A stretch of DNA of 64,000 nt. It comes from Neoarius graeffei. Taxonomy: Eukaryota; Chordata; Actinopteri; Siluriformes; Ariidae. The stretch spans positions 22,775,099-22,839,098 of the forward strand of contig NC_083583.1 in the NCBI RefSeq assembly GCF_027579695.1, written 5' to 3'. The position numbers and the translations under genes are program-made. Positions within the stretch are counted from its first letter, which is position 1; the number at the start of each line of letters is the position of its first letter. Of the stretch, positions 29,821-40,860 are shown piece after piece. Below the pieces are notes generated by a model. It was not told the DNA's origin. It saw only the letters and a list, made by a program, of their open reading frames with translations, and ran no database searches.

Positions 29821-31461
29821 TACAGTTAGGTCCATAAATATTTGGACAGAGACAACATTTTTCTAATTTTGGTTCTGTACATTACCACAATGAATTTTGA
29901 ACAAAACAGTTCAGATGCAGTTGAAGTTCAGACTTTCAGCTTTAATTCAGTGGGTTGAACAAAATGATTGCATAAAAATGTGAGGAACTAAAGCATTTTT
30001 TAAACACAATCCCTTCATTTCAGGGGCTCAAAAGTAATTGGACAAATGAAATAATTGTAAATAAAATGTTCATTTCTAATACTTGGTTGAAAACCCTTTG
30101 TTGGCAATGACTGCCTGAAGTCTTGAACTCATGGACATCACCAGACGCTGGGTTTCCTCCTTTTTAATGCTCTGCCAGGCCTTTACTGCAGCGGTTTTCA
30201 GTTGCTGTTTGTTTGTGGGCCTTTCTGTCTGAAGTTTAGTCTTTAACAAGTGAAATGCATGCTCAATTGGGTTGAGATCAGGTGACTGACTTGGCCATTC
30301 AAGAATATTCCACTTCTTTGCTTTAATAAACTCCTGCGTTGCTTTGGCTTTATGTTTCGGGTCATTGTCCATCTGTATTATGAAACGCCGACCAATCAGT
30401 TTGGCTGCATTTGCCTGGATTTGAGCACACAGTATGTCTCTGAATACCTCAGAATTCATCCGGCTGCTTCGGTCCTGTGTCACATCATCAATAAACACTA
30501 GTGACCCAGTGCCACTGGCAGCCATGCATGCCCAAACCATCACACTGCCTCCACCGTGTTTTACAGATGATGTGGTATGCTTTGGATCATGAGCTGTACC
30601 ATACCTTTGCCATACTTTTTTCTTTCCATCATTCTGGTAGAGGTTGATCTTGGTTTCATCTGTCCAAAGAATGTTATTCCAGAACTGTGCTGGCTTTTTT
30701 AGATGTTTTTTAGCAAAGTCCAATCTAGCCTTTTTATTCTTGAGGCTTATGAGTGTCTTGCACCGTGCAGCGAACCCTCTGTATTTACTTTCATACAGTC
30801 TTCTCTTTATGGTAGATTTGGATATTGATATGCCTACCTCCTGGAGAGTGTTGTTCACTTGGTTGGCTGTTGTGAAGGGGTTTCTCTTCACCATGGAAAT
30901 TATTCTGTGATCATCCACCACTGTTGGCTTCTGTGGGCATCCAGGTCTTTTTGTATTGATGAGTTCACCAGTGCTTTCTTTCTTTCTCAGGATGTACCAA
31001 ACTGTAGATTTTGCCACTCCTAATATTGTAGCAATTTCTCGGATGGTTTTTTTTCTGTTTTCGCAGCTTAAGAATGGCTTGTTTCACCTGCATGGAGAGC
31101 TCCTTTGACCACATGTTTTCTTCACAGCAAAACCTTCCAAATGCAAGCACCACACCTCAAATCAACTCCAGGCCTTTTATCTGCTTAATTGAGAATGACA
31201 TAACGAAGGAATTGCCATGAAATAGCCTTTGAGTCAACTGTCCAATTACTTTTGGTCCCTTTAAAAACAGGGTGGCACATGTTAAGGAGCTGAAACTCCT
31301 AAACCCTTCATCCAATTTTAATGTGGATACCCTCAAATGAAAGCTGAAAGTCTGGACTTTATGTCCATGTCCATTATATAACTATAACTTGAATATGTTT
31401 CAGTAAGCAGGTAAAAAACAAAATTTGTGTCAGTGTCCAAATATATATGGACCTAACTGTA
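29821..31461 (-). mobile_element. Tc1-B, full length, nearly intact
   Basis: 1.64 kb between TA dinucleotides, with ends ACAGTTAGGTCCATAAATAT and ATATATATGGACCTAACTGT. Inverted terminal arms frame one minus-strand gene. A second copy in the opposite orientation is at 46535. Confidence 0.93.
30076..31114 (-). pseudogene. Tc1-B transposase, single frameshift
   Basis: Starts MWSKELSMQVKQAILKLRKQ (ATG at 31114). An eighth T in the run 31047-31054 (A8 in the coding strand) shifts the frame. The remaining 313 codons (31017-30076) are uninterrupted and hold the linker, the first Asp in ILWTDETKI, the GGG box HGGGSVMVWACM, the second Asp in IIQMDNDPKH and the Glu in SPDLNPIEH, with 34 residues between the last two (DD34E). 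With seven A the frame would be 345 codons. One-base homopolymer change could be a sequencing error, so activity cannot be excluded. Confidence 0.88.
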
Positions 31462-31854
31462 CATCACAAAATCATAATACCAAAAATATAATCATTTAAT
31501 TCTCACCTCAGCAAAAAAGATAAAAGGACATGGACCAGGAGATGGCTGCTGAAGAGGAAAAGGAGGTGATGGAGCTCCTGAAAGGCTTTCTTTCTTTTTT
31601 TTAGATCCCAAAGTTTGGACTGTTTCGCCCTTGGATTCCACAAGTAGTTGTGCTCTGTATGTGAATTAGATCTGATGATAAGTTAGACAATCTCTCTTAC
31701 AACTCACAAAAAAATCACGAGGTTCCCATCACTTTTAAGATGACGCAAGAGAGCTAACGTTATCCCATGACCAGCTCCATGACCTAGCTCACCCATGACC
31801 TGCAATGGATAAGCGATATAGATAATGGATGCATGCATGCATGCATGGCTGGAT
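31462..31854. other. Unassigned stretch
   Basis: No recognised gene or repeat. A (CATG)n-like palindromic run ATGCATGCATGCATGCATGG lies at about 31829-31848, just before a SINE. Confidence 0.4.
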
Positions 31855-32224
31855 GGTGGCAGGGTGGTGTAGTGGTTAGCACGGTCACCTCACAGCAAGA
31901 AGGTCCTGGGTTCGAGCCCAGTGGCCAACAAGGGCCTTTCTGTGTGGAGTTTGCATGTTCTCCCCATGTCTGTGTGGGTTTCCTCTGGGTGCTCCGGTTT
32001 CCCCCACAGTCCAAAGACATGCAGGTTAGGCTAATTGGTGGCTCTAAATTGACCGTAGGTGTGAATGCGAATGGTTGTTTGTCTCTATGTGTCAGCCCTG
32101 TGATAACCTGGCGACTTGTCCAGGGTGTACCCCGCCTCTTGCCCATAGTCAGCCAGGATAGGCTCCAGCTTGCCTGCGACCCTGTAGAACAGGATAAGTG
32201 GCTACAGATAATGGATGGATGGAT
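31855..32224 (+). mobile_element. V-SINE with (ATGG)-type tail
   Basis: Full length, more diverged than the (ATGAG) copies, ending ATAATGGATGGATGGATG. A related ATAATGGATG occurs just before the element (31822-31832) and may be a degenerate TSD or target. Confidence 0.88.
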
Positions 32225-33279
32225 GCATGTGGCTGACCATGTGCATCCTTTTATGCCCACAATAAAACACTAGTGCAACGCTAAATAATCAATGTCTTGA
32301 AGGATTACCCTTGGATTATGTAAATAAATGGCATAAATGAATTCTTTAGCCTTTTATCCACTAATGTACCTCTATGTCCTGTAAATAATGATCATAGTGA
32401 GTTCACTATGAAAAGAACTAGCCTCAAAAGCAATGAGATGTGTTTGCAGTAATATAGTAACATGCACTGGTTCTTCCATTAACTCTGAAAACAAGAGCAG
32501 CACGACAGGATCAATACAATGAAGGAGACTTGAGTTTCCTGGAAACGGAGCAGCCGCGTTAGTCACTGTCAGTCATGAAGCACAGCTCGTCTGACCCACT
32601 CTGGCCATTAACCTTTCAATCAGCCCTGCAGGAATCAGATTTATAACAATGCAGCAAGGTGAAACCGAGCACTGCACAAAGCACCAAGCTCAGCTACACA
32701 CCCCACGATGCAGTTCCACAGAGCTTACGTTATATTCTTACAGTTCTCAGTGCCTTTTATTAATGAGACCGTTGACACAAACAGGAACATCATAAAAAGA
32801 CACATATTATAATAAACTATGGACTTTGGTAAGACAAATGTTTGTGATCATCTGTCTCTTTACAGAACAGCAGCCATAGCGTGGACAAACCTGATAATAT
32901 CACTATATTTAGGATGTTGAGAAAGGCTCAGAGTGATAAGGTTCTTTGAAATCACTCCAAGCACACAACCTTTGGATGCGCGCCACTGTAAATGTGACCT
33001 TTTCTTGAGTTGGGGAAACAAGCTACAGCTGTTGTTTGTGTTTTCCTTGTGACGAAATTCCAGCGGCCCCAGCAAAGACAAGGGTCGCAGGTCGACCCAG
33101 TTAAAACAACAAAACTCGAAGTAGAGAACAGCAGTAGGTTGCAGCTGGAGACACTCAGATTTAATTGCACATTGGCATACTAGTACGTATCTTCATTTTC
33201 CATGCACAGGCTACTTGTTTTAATGATTATATATAAGAAAAAATTTTCTGAAGGTTTTTTTTTTAAAGTTTTCTGTAAG
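32225..33279. other. Single-copy stretch
   Basis: No gene or repeat recognised. 32560-32720 has balanced composition and could be a conserved element, but no specific motif supports this. Confidence 0.3.
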
Positions 33280-33620
33280 TAATTTTATTTCTCGTTTTTG
33301 GAGTCACCAGTGTCAGTGCTTTGCAGTGTTTCTTTCACTTTGTAATCACAGAAAAGTTTTCAGGACTGAGAATGTTGCCTTTTTGCAGTTTCTTGACAAC
33401 AAGCTGCATTAACTAACTCATTTCATGGACGTTCCACAACATTAAACAGAACTATAAGTGGATAAAAAATAAAATTATTACTTACTGTCCTGGAAGTAAT
33501 AAAAAATTGTAATCCCTGGCAAATTGCTGTGGAATAAGAAGAATAAAACACTTCAGGGCATGCTGTTAAAATAATAACTTCAGTATTCACTATACTTCAA
33601 TATAACATCATGCCCTATTG
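33280..33620 (-). repeat. Ancient family R, copy 5 (reverse)
   Basis: Reverse complement of the CTGGAGACTCC region (GGAGTCACCAGTGTCAGTGC at about 33300) and of the GGAACGTCCATGAAA region (TTTCATGGACGTTCCACAAC at about 33420), in the order expected for an inverted copy. Confidence 0.5.
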
Positions 33621-33859
33621 TTTATATTCCTTACAGCTGCGGTCAGAAGTTTACATACAGTGACATGAATGTCATCTTGGATATGATATATGACATATTT
33701 GTGTTTTCAGTAATTTCTTTGAACTGTTCTTTTTCTGTGGCAGAATGTACAGCATACATCTTTAATAAAAAAAAACCCACTATAATTTGGTGCACAAGTT
33801 TTAATTTTCTTTGGGTTTTCTGAAATCAACACAGGGTCAAAATGATACATACAGCACAC

Positions 33860-34790
33860 CTAATATTTGGGTAAAATGTCTCTTCGTAAGATTCACCTTG
33901 ACCAAACATTTTTGTTTACCACGAACAAGCTTCTGGCAGAATTCTGATTGGATATTTCACGACTCTTCATGGTAGAATTGGTAGAGTTCAATTAAAAAAT
34001 TTTTTCTTGGCATGGATTCAACTTATAAACACGGTCCATATATTTTCAATAGGGTTGAAGTCAGGACTTGTTTTAAGCTTAATGTTAGCCTGCTTTATCC
34101 TCCACAACCAGCTCTCATGTATATTTGGGTTCATTGTCCTGTTTTAACTCCCAAGTCCCAAGTCGTGTTCAAGTTTCTGATGGTTAATGCTGAAGAATTC
34201 TGAGGTAGTCCTTCTTCTTCATTATTCCATCCACTTTGTGCAATGAACCAGTTCCACTGGCAGCAAAACAGCCCCAGAGCATGATGATCTGACCACCACT
34301 ACTAGCTGGTACAGTGTTCCTCTGTACATGGTGGTCATTGTGGCCAAATAACTCAATCTTTGTCTCATGTGACCATACAGCTATCCTCCAGAAGGCTTTT
34401 TCTTTGTCTGTGTGGTCAGCTTCAAACTTTAGTTAAGCTTGAAGGTGTCAGTTTTGGAGCAGAGGGTTATTTCTTGGATAGCAGCCTCTTAGTCCATGGT
34501 GATCTGAACTGTACGCAGTGATCCATCCACTTCCAGTTCATGGCAGGGCTGTGCCATGGTGGTTCCCAGGCTGTTCCTGACCATCCAAACAAATTTCCTT
34601 TCAGCTGAGGGTGACAGTTTGGGTTTTCTTGAAGCAAAGTGATTACACATCACAATAACTTGGATACAATTGTTTGAACTGATCTTGGAATTTGCAGTTC
34701 TTTAGAAATGGCTCCAAGAGACATTCTGGAGTTGTGTATATCTGCGATCCTCTTTCTCAGATCTGCACTGAGCTCCTTAGACTTTCCCAT
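33860..34790 (-). pseudogene. Tc1-D transposase, heavily decayed
   Basis: ATG at 34790 begins the MGKSKELSADLRKRIADIH helix-turn-helix start. Downstream, fragments of the conserved region (sense of ATGGTCACATGAGACAAAG, and the DDE-like block complementary to GCCCCAGAGCATGATGATC) are recognisable but spread over all frames with stops. Not functional. Confidence 0.75.
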
Positions 34791-35028
34791 TTTACTGTGT
34801 GTTGGCCAATCCAGTGAGTGCTGCAAACAAAACCTTTTTATGAAGGCACAGAGAAGCTACCAGCTGTAGTCAATCATAATCACTAACAGGAAGTTAAGAG
34901 ACCTCGGCCTTGGCAAGATAAAAGACATTTTGGAAGTTTCAGCACCTCTGAATTAATAATCTAAGTGAGTATATGTAAATTTTTGACCCTGTATGTATAA
35001 CTTTGACCCTGTGTTGATTTCAGAAAAC

Positions 35029-35392
35029 CAGAGCATTTTTTAAGTATTTTCCACTAGGAGACCAACTGGTCTGGGCAATACAATCACAGGCCCCAGAGTC
35101 CATGCGGCTGCACTGCTGCGGCATATTCTGTGATGCAAATTGCCGCATTACGAATCCTCATTTCAGTCAGCATAATATCAACATAGTTAATGCAGTGCCA
35201 AGTTTTCCTTGTTAAATGTATACGTACATGGTACTTGGTTAATTAATTGCAACTGATTGAACCAAATGATAAGACATAACTTGGTTTAAAATTTGGTCTC
35301 CCAGTGAAGCTGGTTTGGCATTGACTAGGAGACCAAATCTGGCCACTGGGAGACCATTTGGTCTCCCAGTAACTATGTTAAAAAATGCTCTG
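35029..35392. mobile_element. hAT MITE with 8-bp TSD
   Basis: 364 bp, ends CAGAGCATTTTTTAA and TTAAAAAATGCTCTG, flanked by identical CAGAAAAC (35021-35028 and 35393-35400). Inner inverted repeats around GGAGACCAACTGG and CCATTTGGTCTCC extend the symmetry. Non-coding. Confidence 0.93.
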
Positions 35393-35583
35393 CAGAAAAC
35401 CCAAAGAAAATTAAAATTTGTGCACCAAATTCTAGTGTTTTTTTAATTAAAGATATATGCTGTACATTTTGCCACAGAAAAAGAACAATTCAAAGAAATT
35501 ACTGAAAGCCCAAATATTGCCATGACATTCATATCCAAGATGACATTCATGTCACTGTATGTAAACTTCTGACTGCAGCTGTA

Positions 35584-36027
35584 CTTATTGAATAAGCAAA
35601 GTTTTATCTTAATATCGCCTTATTCCTCAGTATGAAATAATTAAGCTATTTTCCCTTTGCTCCAGATGTTGTTTGGTAAGATCGGCTAATATAGCCAACA
35701 TTTGCTTCTTCAATTTTCCCTGAAATACAAAACTAAGTGGAAATGTAAAGTAATGGAAGACTATGACACAGACCATATTGCCTATAAATATATGCCTTAA
35801 ACCATTCAGGTCTTGCAAATGTGGTTTAGGATGCACTATGACTTGCACTATGACTGTAATTTACAAAACCCAAACAAAACTTTACCAACTAGCTGAAAAC
35901 TTTAACCTTATGGAGCAGCCGTGTTGATCAGTTAGGATCAGGTCTTCCTTTGTGTAGATTGGCACCATTCCTCCAATTTAGGACCCATACCCCAACATGT
36001 GAAGGAGGTATTAAAGCAGAAGGCTGG
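35584..36027. other. Unassigned stretch
   Basis: No recognised gene or repeat. Confidence 0.35.
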
Positions 36028-36322
36028 CCTGAGAGCATGTGGTACAGTGGGTATCATTGCCACTTCACTGTACAGAGGTACCAGGTTCAATCCTGAGCTT
36101 GGGTTACTGACTGCATGTAGGTTCATGATGTGTGGGTTTTCTCCCACTGCCCAAAAACTTGCCAGTAGGAGAGTGTTAACTCTAATTGCCCCTAGTTTGA
36201 ATGTGTATATAGTCCCTGGGACAAGCAAGCATCTCATCCAGAGTGTATTCCCAATTGATGTCCAATATACCTACAATAATATCTGACCAAGATAAAGCAG
36301 TTACTGAAGATGAATGGATGGA
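36028..36322 (+). mobile_element. Divergent SINE of the V-SINE type
   Basis: Keeps the order head (TGGTACAGTGGGTATCATTG), central block TGTGGGTTTTCTCCCACTG, CTCTAATTGCCCCTAG, and 3' body ending GATAAAGCAGTTACTGAAG and ATGAATGG. Clearly a different and older family than the main SINE. Confidence 0.6.
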
Positions 36323-36390
36323 ATTTATTAATAAACGAGATTATTATTATTTGAACCAGTTATATACTGTACATATTTAAATACTAGTGT

Positions 36391-36516
36391 CTGGCTTTTT
36401 TTCGTGGTATATCAGATATATTCCATTCAGCTAGCATGATATTGAACGAGTTGAAGACGAGTTCAATATCAAGCTAGCTGAATGGAATATATCTGATATA
36501 CCATGAAAAAAGCCAG
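36391..36516. repeat. 126-bp terminal hairpin of family B
   Basis: Left arm CTGGCTTTTTT...GTATATCAGATATATTCC...GCTAGCATGATATTGAAC is mirrored by GTTCAATATCAAGCTAGC ... GGAATATATCTGATATAC ... AAAAAAGCCAG. The loop is 11 bases (GAGTTGAAGAC). Arms match at nearly every position. Confidence 0.9.
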
Positions 36517-36550
36517 CCAATATTATTATTACTATACATGCACGGTCCTT

Positions 36551-36628
36551 TCAGGTGTTCAACGCATCTTTCACTTTCGAAATTCTCTCAAAATCTTCCG
36601 TATTTAACGAAGCAAACCTGGTGGCCAT
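36551..36628 (-). pseudogene. Crypton/DUF3504-like N-terminus, family B copy B2
   Basis: ATG at 36628 begins 25 codons reading MATRFASLNTEDFERISKVK then DALNT, and stops at a TGA where copy B1 has CGG/AGG-type arginine. Agreement with B1 at most codons, including third-position differences, suggests the frame was once selected. Confidence 0.45.
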
Positions 36629-36892
36629 ATTTGTTTACAGATTGTCCCAGTCGCTCGCTCGCGCAGAAGTTTTACATCTCTGAAGTGTGATGTTATGTTG
36701 TTTTGACAACCATGCAATATCGTAAACCATATTCAACGCTCATTCTCCATGGGATAGAGTGACGTAATACACGTAGGATAAGCGATATGCTAACAGTATT
36801 GCATGCTATCAAACCAAATGAATGAAACCTGTTAGAAGGAAATAGAAGACATGTTTTTATTCCATCGTTAAAGTGTCCTATACTTTCTCTCT

Positions 36893-37263
36893 CTCTCTCA
36901 TTATCTCTAGCCGCTTTATCCTGTTCTACAGGGTCGCAGGCAAGCTGGAGCCTATCCCAGCTGACTACGGGTGAAAGGTGGGGTACACCCTGGACAAGTC
37001 GCCAGGTCATCACAGGGCTGACACATAGACACAGACAACCATTCACACTCACATTCACACCTACAGTCAATTTAGAGTCACCAGTTAACCTAACCTGCAT
37101 GTCTTTGGACTGTGGGGGAAACCGGAGCACCCGGAGGAAACCCACGCGGACACGGGGAGAACATGCAAACTCCACACAGAAAGGCCCTCGCCGGCCACGG
37201 GGCTCGAACCCGGACCTTCTTGCTGTGAGGCGACAGTGCTAACCACTACACCACCGTGCCGCC
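36893..37263 (-). mobile_element. V-SINE, full length
   Basis: Reverse-oriented; its tail merges with a short (TC)n run (36885-36899). Head ends CCGTGCCGCCGC. Interrupts family B copy B2. Confidence 0.92.
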
Positions 37264-37264
37264 G

Positions 37265-38066
37265 CAATATCAGATGTTTTAGCTAATTTGATCTGTGCAA
37301 GCTATTTCCAGAAGCAGTGGCCAAACTTACCAACCATAAATACATCAAAGTCACAAATAAATAGAAAAAAAAAGACTCTAAAAAATCATTTCTCTGTGCC
37401 CTTATTTAAATTAGGACATTTTGGCCTGCTTCCAGCCTGTCCTGCAGAGTGCTGTGTCATTGAGATATATGGGCTCATTGCAGCTGATAAACAGCCAGGC
37501 AGGCAGAGGACACGGAGGTGCGGCATAGAGCTACTCCTCACCATGTGCAGAGCTGCCAAACACTCTGCTCTTTAATTCTGCCTCACAGATATATCACACA
37601 CTCTGCCCTCACCTGTCCTCTGAGGCTAAGTGATTGGCATCAAGTACATGAAGAAGTTTTATACAGTTTTCCAGTATGTTTTCCCCCCAGTGCAGGAAAA
37701 CAACTGTAACGTAGCAAATCAGTTGTATTGTACTTTGTCCTCCTAGAAATGACTGTTATTTCCAGTCTGTAGAAAGTGACTCATTTGAGTTAATTGCCCT
37801 TGGATTCATTACTGCGTTAGCAACACAGTTTTCTGCACAGCTACAGTAATTATGTCAGATTGTTTTATGGCATGAGACTAAACACACACTTTAGCAGCAG
37901 CACCAGCAGCACACCACATCATTTCTGGGAATTCAGGGATCTGGCTGAGTTCATGGAAGTCATTTTTTTTCGCTGGACACTGCTGGCTATGAGCTGTGCA
38001 CTGTAGGCGCTCACTTTGTGACCACTTTGCAATCATGTTAAGTCTTTCTAGATTGAAATATATATC
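37265..38066. other. Single-copy stretch
   Basis: No repeat recognised. 37400-37640 is GC-balanced and open on the plus strand for 95 codons (37288-37575), but that translation resembles no known protein. Could be conserved non-coding DNA. Confidence 0.3.
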
Positions 38067-38437
38067 ATCTCATTCTCATTATCTCTAGCCGCTTTATCCT
38101 GTTCTACAGGGTCGCAGGCAAGCTGGAGCCTATCCCAGCTGACTACGGGCGAAAGGCGGGGTACACCCTGGACAAGTCGCCAGGTCATCACAGGGCCGAC
38201 ACATAGACACAGACAACCATTCACACTCACATTCACACCTACGGTCAATTTAGAGTCACCAGTTAACCTAACCTGCATGTCTTTGGACTGTGGGGGAAAC
38301 TGGAGCACCCAGAGGAAACCCACGCGGACACGGGGAGAACATGCAAACTCCACACAGAAAGGCCCTTGCTGGCCATGTGGCTCGAACCCGGACCTTCTTG
38401 CTGTGAGGCGACAGCGCTAACCACTACACCACCATGC
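38067..38437 (-). mobile_element. V-SINE, full length
   Basis: Complete copy with (ATGAG)n tail at the left and CCATGCCGCC head end at the right, followed by a run of C. TSD not clear. Confidence 0.92.
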
Positions 38438-38752
38438 CGCCCCCCCACCTTCATGCCAGAAATAATCAAAATCAGTGAAGAATTGAGGGAGAAAAAGTGA
38501 TTTGTGTGGAAACTGCTCATTAGGGCTTAAATTACTCTATATCTTCATTATTAATTGCAATTATGCAAATTTGGTTAAAAGCTATATGTACCCCTGGCAG
38601 ACCTACCTTCCTGCCAAAAAGAATAAAAATCAGTGAAGAATTGAGAGAGAAGAAGTGATTTTCGTGAAATGTGGACGACACCAGATGGACGTCGGATAAT
38701 GGACGGACAACACATGATGGCATAAGCTCATCGCCTATTGGCCGGATGAGCT
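38438..38752 (+). repeat. Tandem-module repeat with 3' hairpin
   Basis: Two diverged ~150-bp modules, each with AATCAGTGAAGAATTGAG (about 38470 and 38630). The end forms a hairpin AGCTCATC ... GATGAGCT (38725-38752). The design resembles the HINE-like elements at 14196 and 51453, though the sequence differs. Confidence 0.5.
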
Positions 38753-38980
38753 TATTATAGAGACTAAACTTTTGTTCCAACACATAAGGACTCGGACTTA
38801 CCCGAATTTTCAACTGGCTTACTCCAGTCCTTGTCAAGGAATGACCCTCTGCTTCCGGCACGTGACTTTACGTGATTGGAGCAGAGGCTCAAAGGTCGTC
38901 GATAACCTTATGTGTTGGAACAAAAGTTTAGTCTCTATAATGTCGTTTACCAACACAGATGAGTCTACACGTGAATATAA
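38753..38980. mobile_element. Short MITE-like insert with perfect 36-bp inverted repeats
   Basis: TATAGAGACTAAACTTTTGT and the following TCCAACACATAAGG are repeated exactly inverted at 38904-38941. The insert, including 40 bases beyond the right repeat, lies between 13-bp direct repeats GGCCGGATGAGCT (38740-38752 and 38981-38993). The direct repeat is long for a DNA transposon TSD, so module duplication is possible. Confidence 0.6.
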
Positions 38981-39076
38981 GGCCGGATGAGCTAATAACC
39001 ACTCTTTATAACTGTGGTGAGTAAAAAAAGCATCTCAGAGATTTGATACACAACATCAAATCTTGAGGCAAATGGG

Positions 39077-39744
39077 CTACAATAACAGTAGACCAAATTG
39101 GGATCCACATCTGTCAGCCAAGAACAAGCTCACTGAAATTGGACCATTAAAGATTAGATAAATGTTGCATGTTCTGATGTTGCACGTTGGAAGGAGAATG
39201 GGCTCTGGATCCTGATCTGGTGATGTGGATGGGTAAATACAGGACAGAGAGTCAGATTTTGTGTTCTTGGAACCAGGCATGCAGGCTATAATGAACTGAA
39301 AGCGGGTGAAGAATAAGGCCCAATGGGCCTGATGTGGATTCAGTTGTTTCGCAGTTTTGAGATATTCCACATTCCTGTGGTCTTTTAAAATTGCAAATGG
39401 ATATGTGGTTCCCTCCAGCTAGTGTCACCACTCCTCAAGCGCCAATTTGACAGCCAAAAGCTCCTGGTTAGCAATAACATAGTTCTGTTGTGTGGTGGTA
39501 AGTTTCCAGGAAAAGAAGGCTATGGGGTGCAGAACAATAGCTACTGAGCATTTACTTCACAAAGTCCTTATGCTGTGAGTGTGCTTATATAGTGTGTAGT
39601 GGTGATTGAGTCCAGGTGTGTGCAATCAGTAATCAGGTGACAGTGAGCAGTGAGGTGTGTGTTGGGTGCTGTAGTCCATGGTAGGCATGTTAGAAGGGTG
39701 CTGTGAATTGTGGGAAAATGAATCCTGAGTGCTGGCGGGTCCAT
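39077..39744 (-). mobile_element. Ty3/gypsy fragment (RNase H to LTR-like)
   Basis: Read on the minus strand, about 39540 to 39200 gives the end of the reverse transcriptase/RNase H region. There is a T-T-Q-Q-N-Y-x-I-A-N-Q-E-L-L segment, then [20 protein letters not shown] and [14 protein letters not shown], the conserved end of RNase H in Ty3/gypsy elements. 39545-39744 is probably LTR or adjoining sequence. No gag, integrase or complete LTR pair is present. It interrupts the Tc1-F fossil. Confidence 0.7.
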
Positions 39745-39909
39745 ATGTAACACTGACGAATCTCAGTTTCTGCTGCAACAAGCAGATGGCAGAATCAGAA
39801 TTTGGCATCAACAACAAGAATCCAAGGACCTGATGTGCTTTGTGTCAGCAGTTCAGGCTGCTTGGTGGTGATGGTGGTGTAATGGTGTGGGTAATGTTTT
39901 CTTGAAACA

Positions 39910-40860
39910 TAGGCTACATCCACATGACAACGGCAACGAGATTTTTTTGTAAAAATATCGCGTCCACATGGGCAACGGATCAGTAAAATATCAGGTCCAT
40001 ATGGCAACGCAACGCTTGCTGAAAACGATGCAATACACATGCCACACCACTACATGTGCTGTAAGACGGTCCCATTGGAGACACCAGAACAATCGAAGAA
40101 GTAGACGCATGCGCATAAACCCCTTCTTCTGTAGCATCAGCCACATAAAGTTTTGATTATTAATCAGTAGCGTAAAACGAAAGACACGGAAAGAGGAATG
40201 AATGGGGGTAGATGGAAGCCGGTACACCAACATTCTGATATCCTCCAGAATTCTTTAATGGTCCGGAATAAATTGAGTGCTACACGTTGATGGATTACTT
40301 TGTTCTTCTATGCCCTTTTTGAGGAATGTATTGTTGGACTTAAACCAACATCTGAAGAGGTGAGATCGCTCCTTTTATTTTTTCTATTTTTGCTAGCGGG
40401 ATTGTTTTTGGAAAGCGCACGGGCGGTGCGCAGTTTGGTACTGCTTCCACAGTGTTTGGACTAAAGACTCTGCCCTAAGGGCTATTCTCTCACTCTCTCT
40501 CTCTCTCTCTCTCTCTCACTTTGCACCATTACACAATAAATATTCACAGTGAAAATATTTTGTAAGCGTGTTTCATGAACCAAGTTATAGGATTTGTTGA
40601 CAACTCGTATCGAGTTCGTTACACTTCTACCCAGCGTGAAGCACTGACAGTCATGTGGTTGTGACGTCATCGTAAACAAATCCGTTCTACTCATCCAGAT
40701 GACTTCGCAACGGCACCGTTGCCAGATTTTTTCACTCTGGAACCCGTTCTCAAAAGATTTCGTTTTGGGGCACCCAAAACGCCGGTGCCGTGTGGACGCC
40801 AGGCCGAAACGATAAACAATTTTATCAGATTCACCTGAATCCGTTGCCATGTGGACAGGG
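39910..40860. mobile_element. Non-autonomous DNA transposon with CCACATG-type TIRs
   Basis: Imperfect inverted ends (GGCTACATCCACATGACAAC and GTTGCCATGTGGACAGGGCC) enclose 0.9 kb with repeated TGGCAACG motifs in both orientations near the ends. A (TC)n run lies at 40486-40518. It interrupts Tc1-F. No TSD could be fixed, so the superfamily is undecided. Confidence 0.65.

Larger units (their letters stand above)
33632..35583 (-). mobile_element. Tc1-D carrying a hAT MITE
   Basis: Ends ACAGCTGCGGTCAGAAGTTT and CTTCTGACTGCAGCTGT between TA dinucleotides, with 50-base inverted arms. About 1.59 kb without the 364-bp MITE nested near its right end. The same Tc1/MITE junction is found in the chimera at 1198-1744. 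Confidence 0.9.
36391..36885 (-). mobile_element. Hairpin-exon family B, copy B2
   Basis: Begins with an intact ~126-bp hairpin, followed by an ATT-rich linker and the block with a coding start on the minus strand. Its promoter side holds GTTGTTTTGACAAC (a palindrome) and a CCAAT-like CCCATGGAG region. The right side is interrupted by a SINE. Confidence 0.7.

Noticed and set aside
36693..37175. Many long frames reading MEFACSPRVRVGFLRVLRFPP or MSLDCGGNRSTRRKPTRTRG
   Set aside because: They occur at every V-SINE in either strand and are translations of its GC-rich head and central block, not proteins.
37288..37709. Two overlapping frames (95 and 63 codons) as exons
   Set aside because: Different frames, no consistent codon bias or known similarity.
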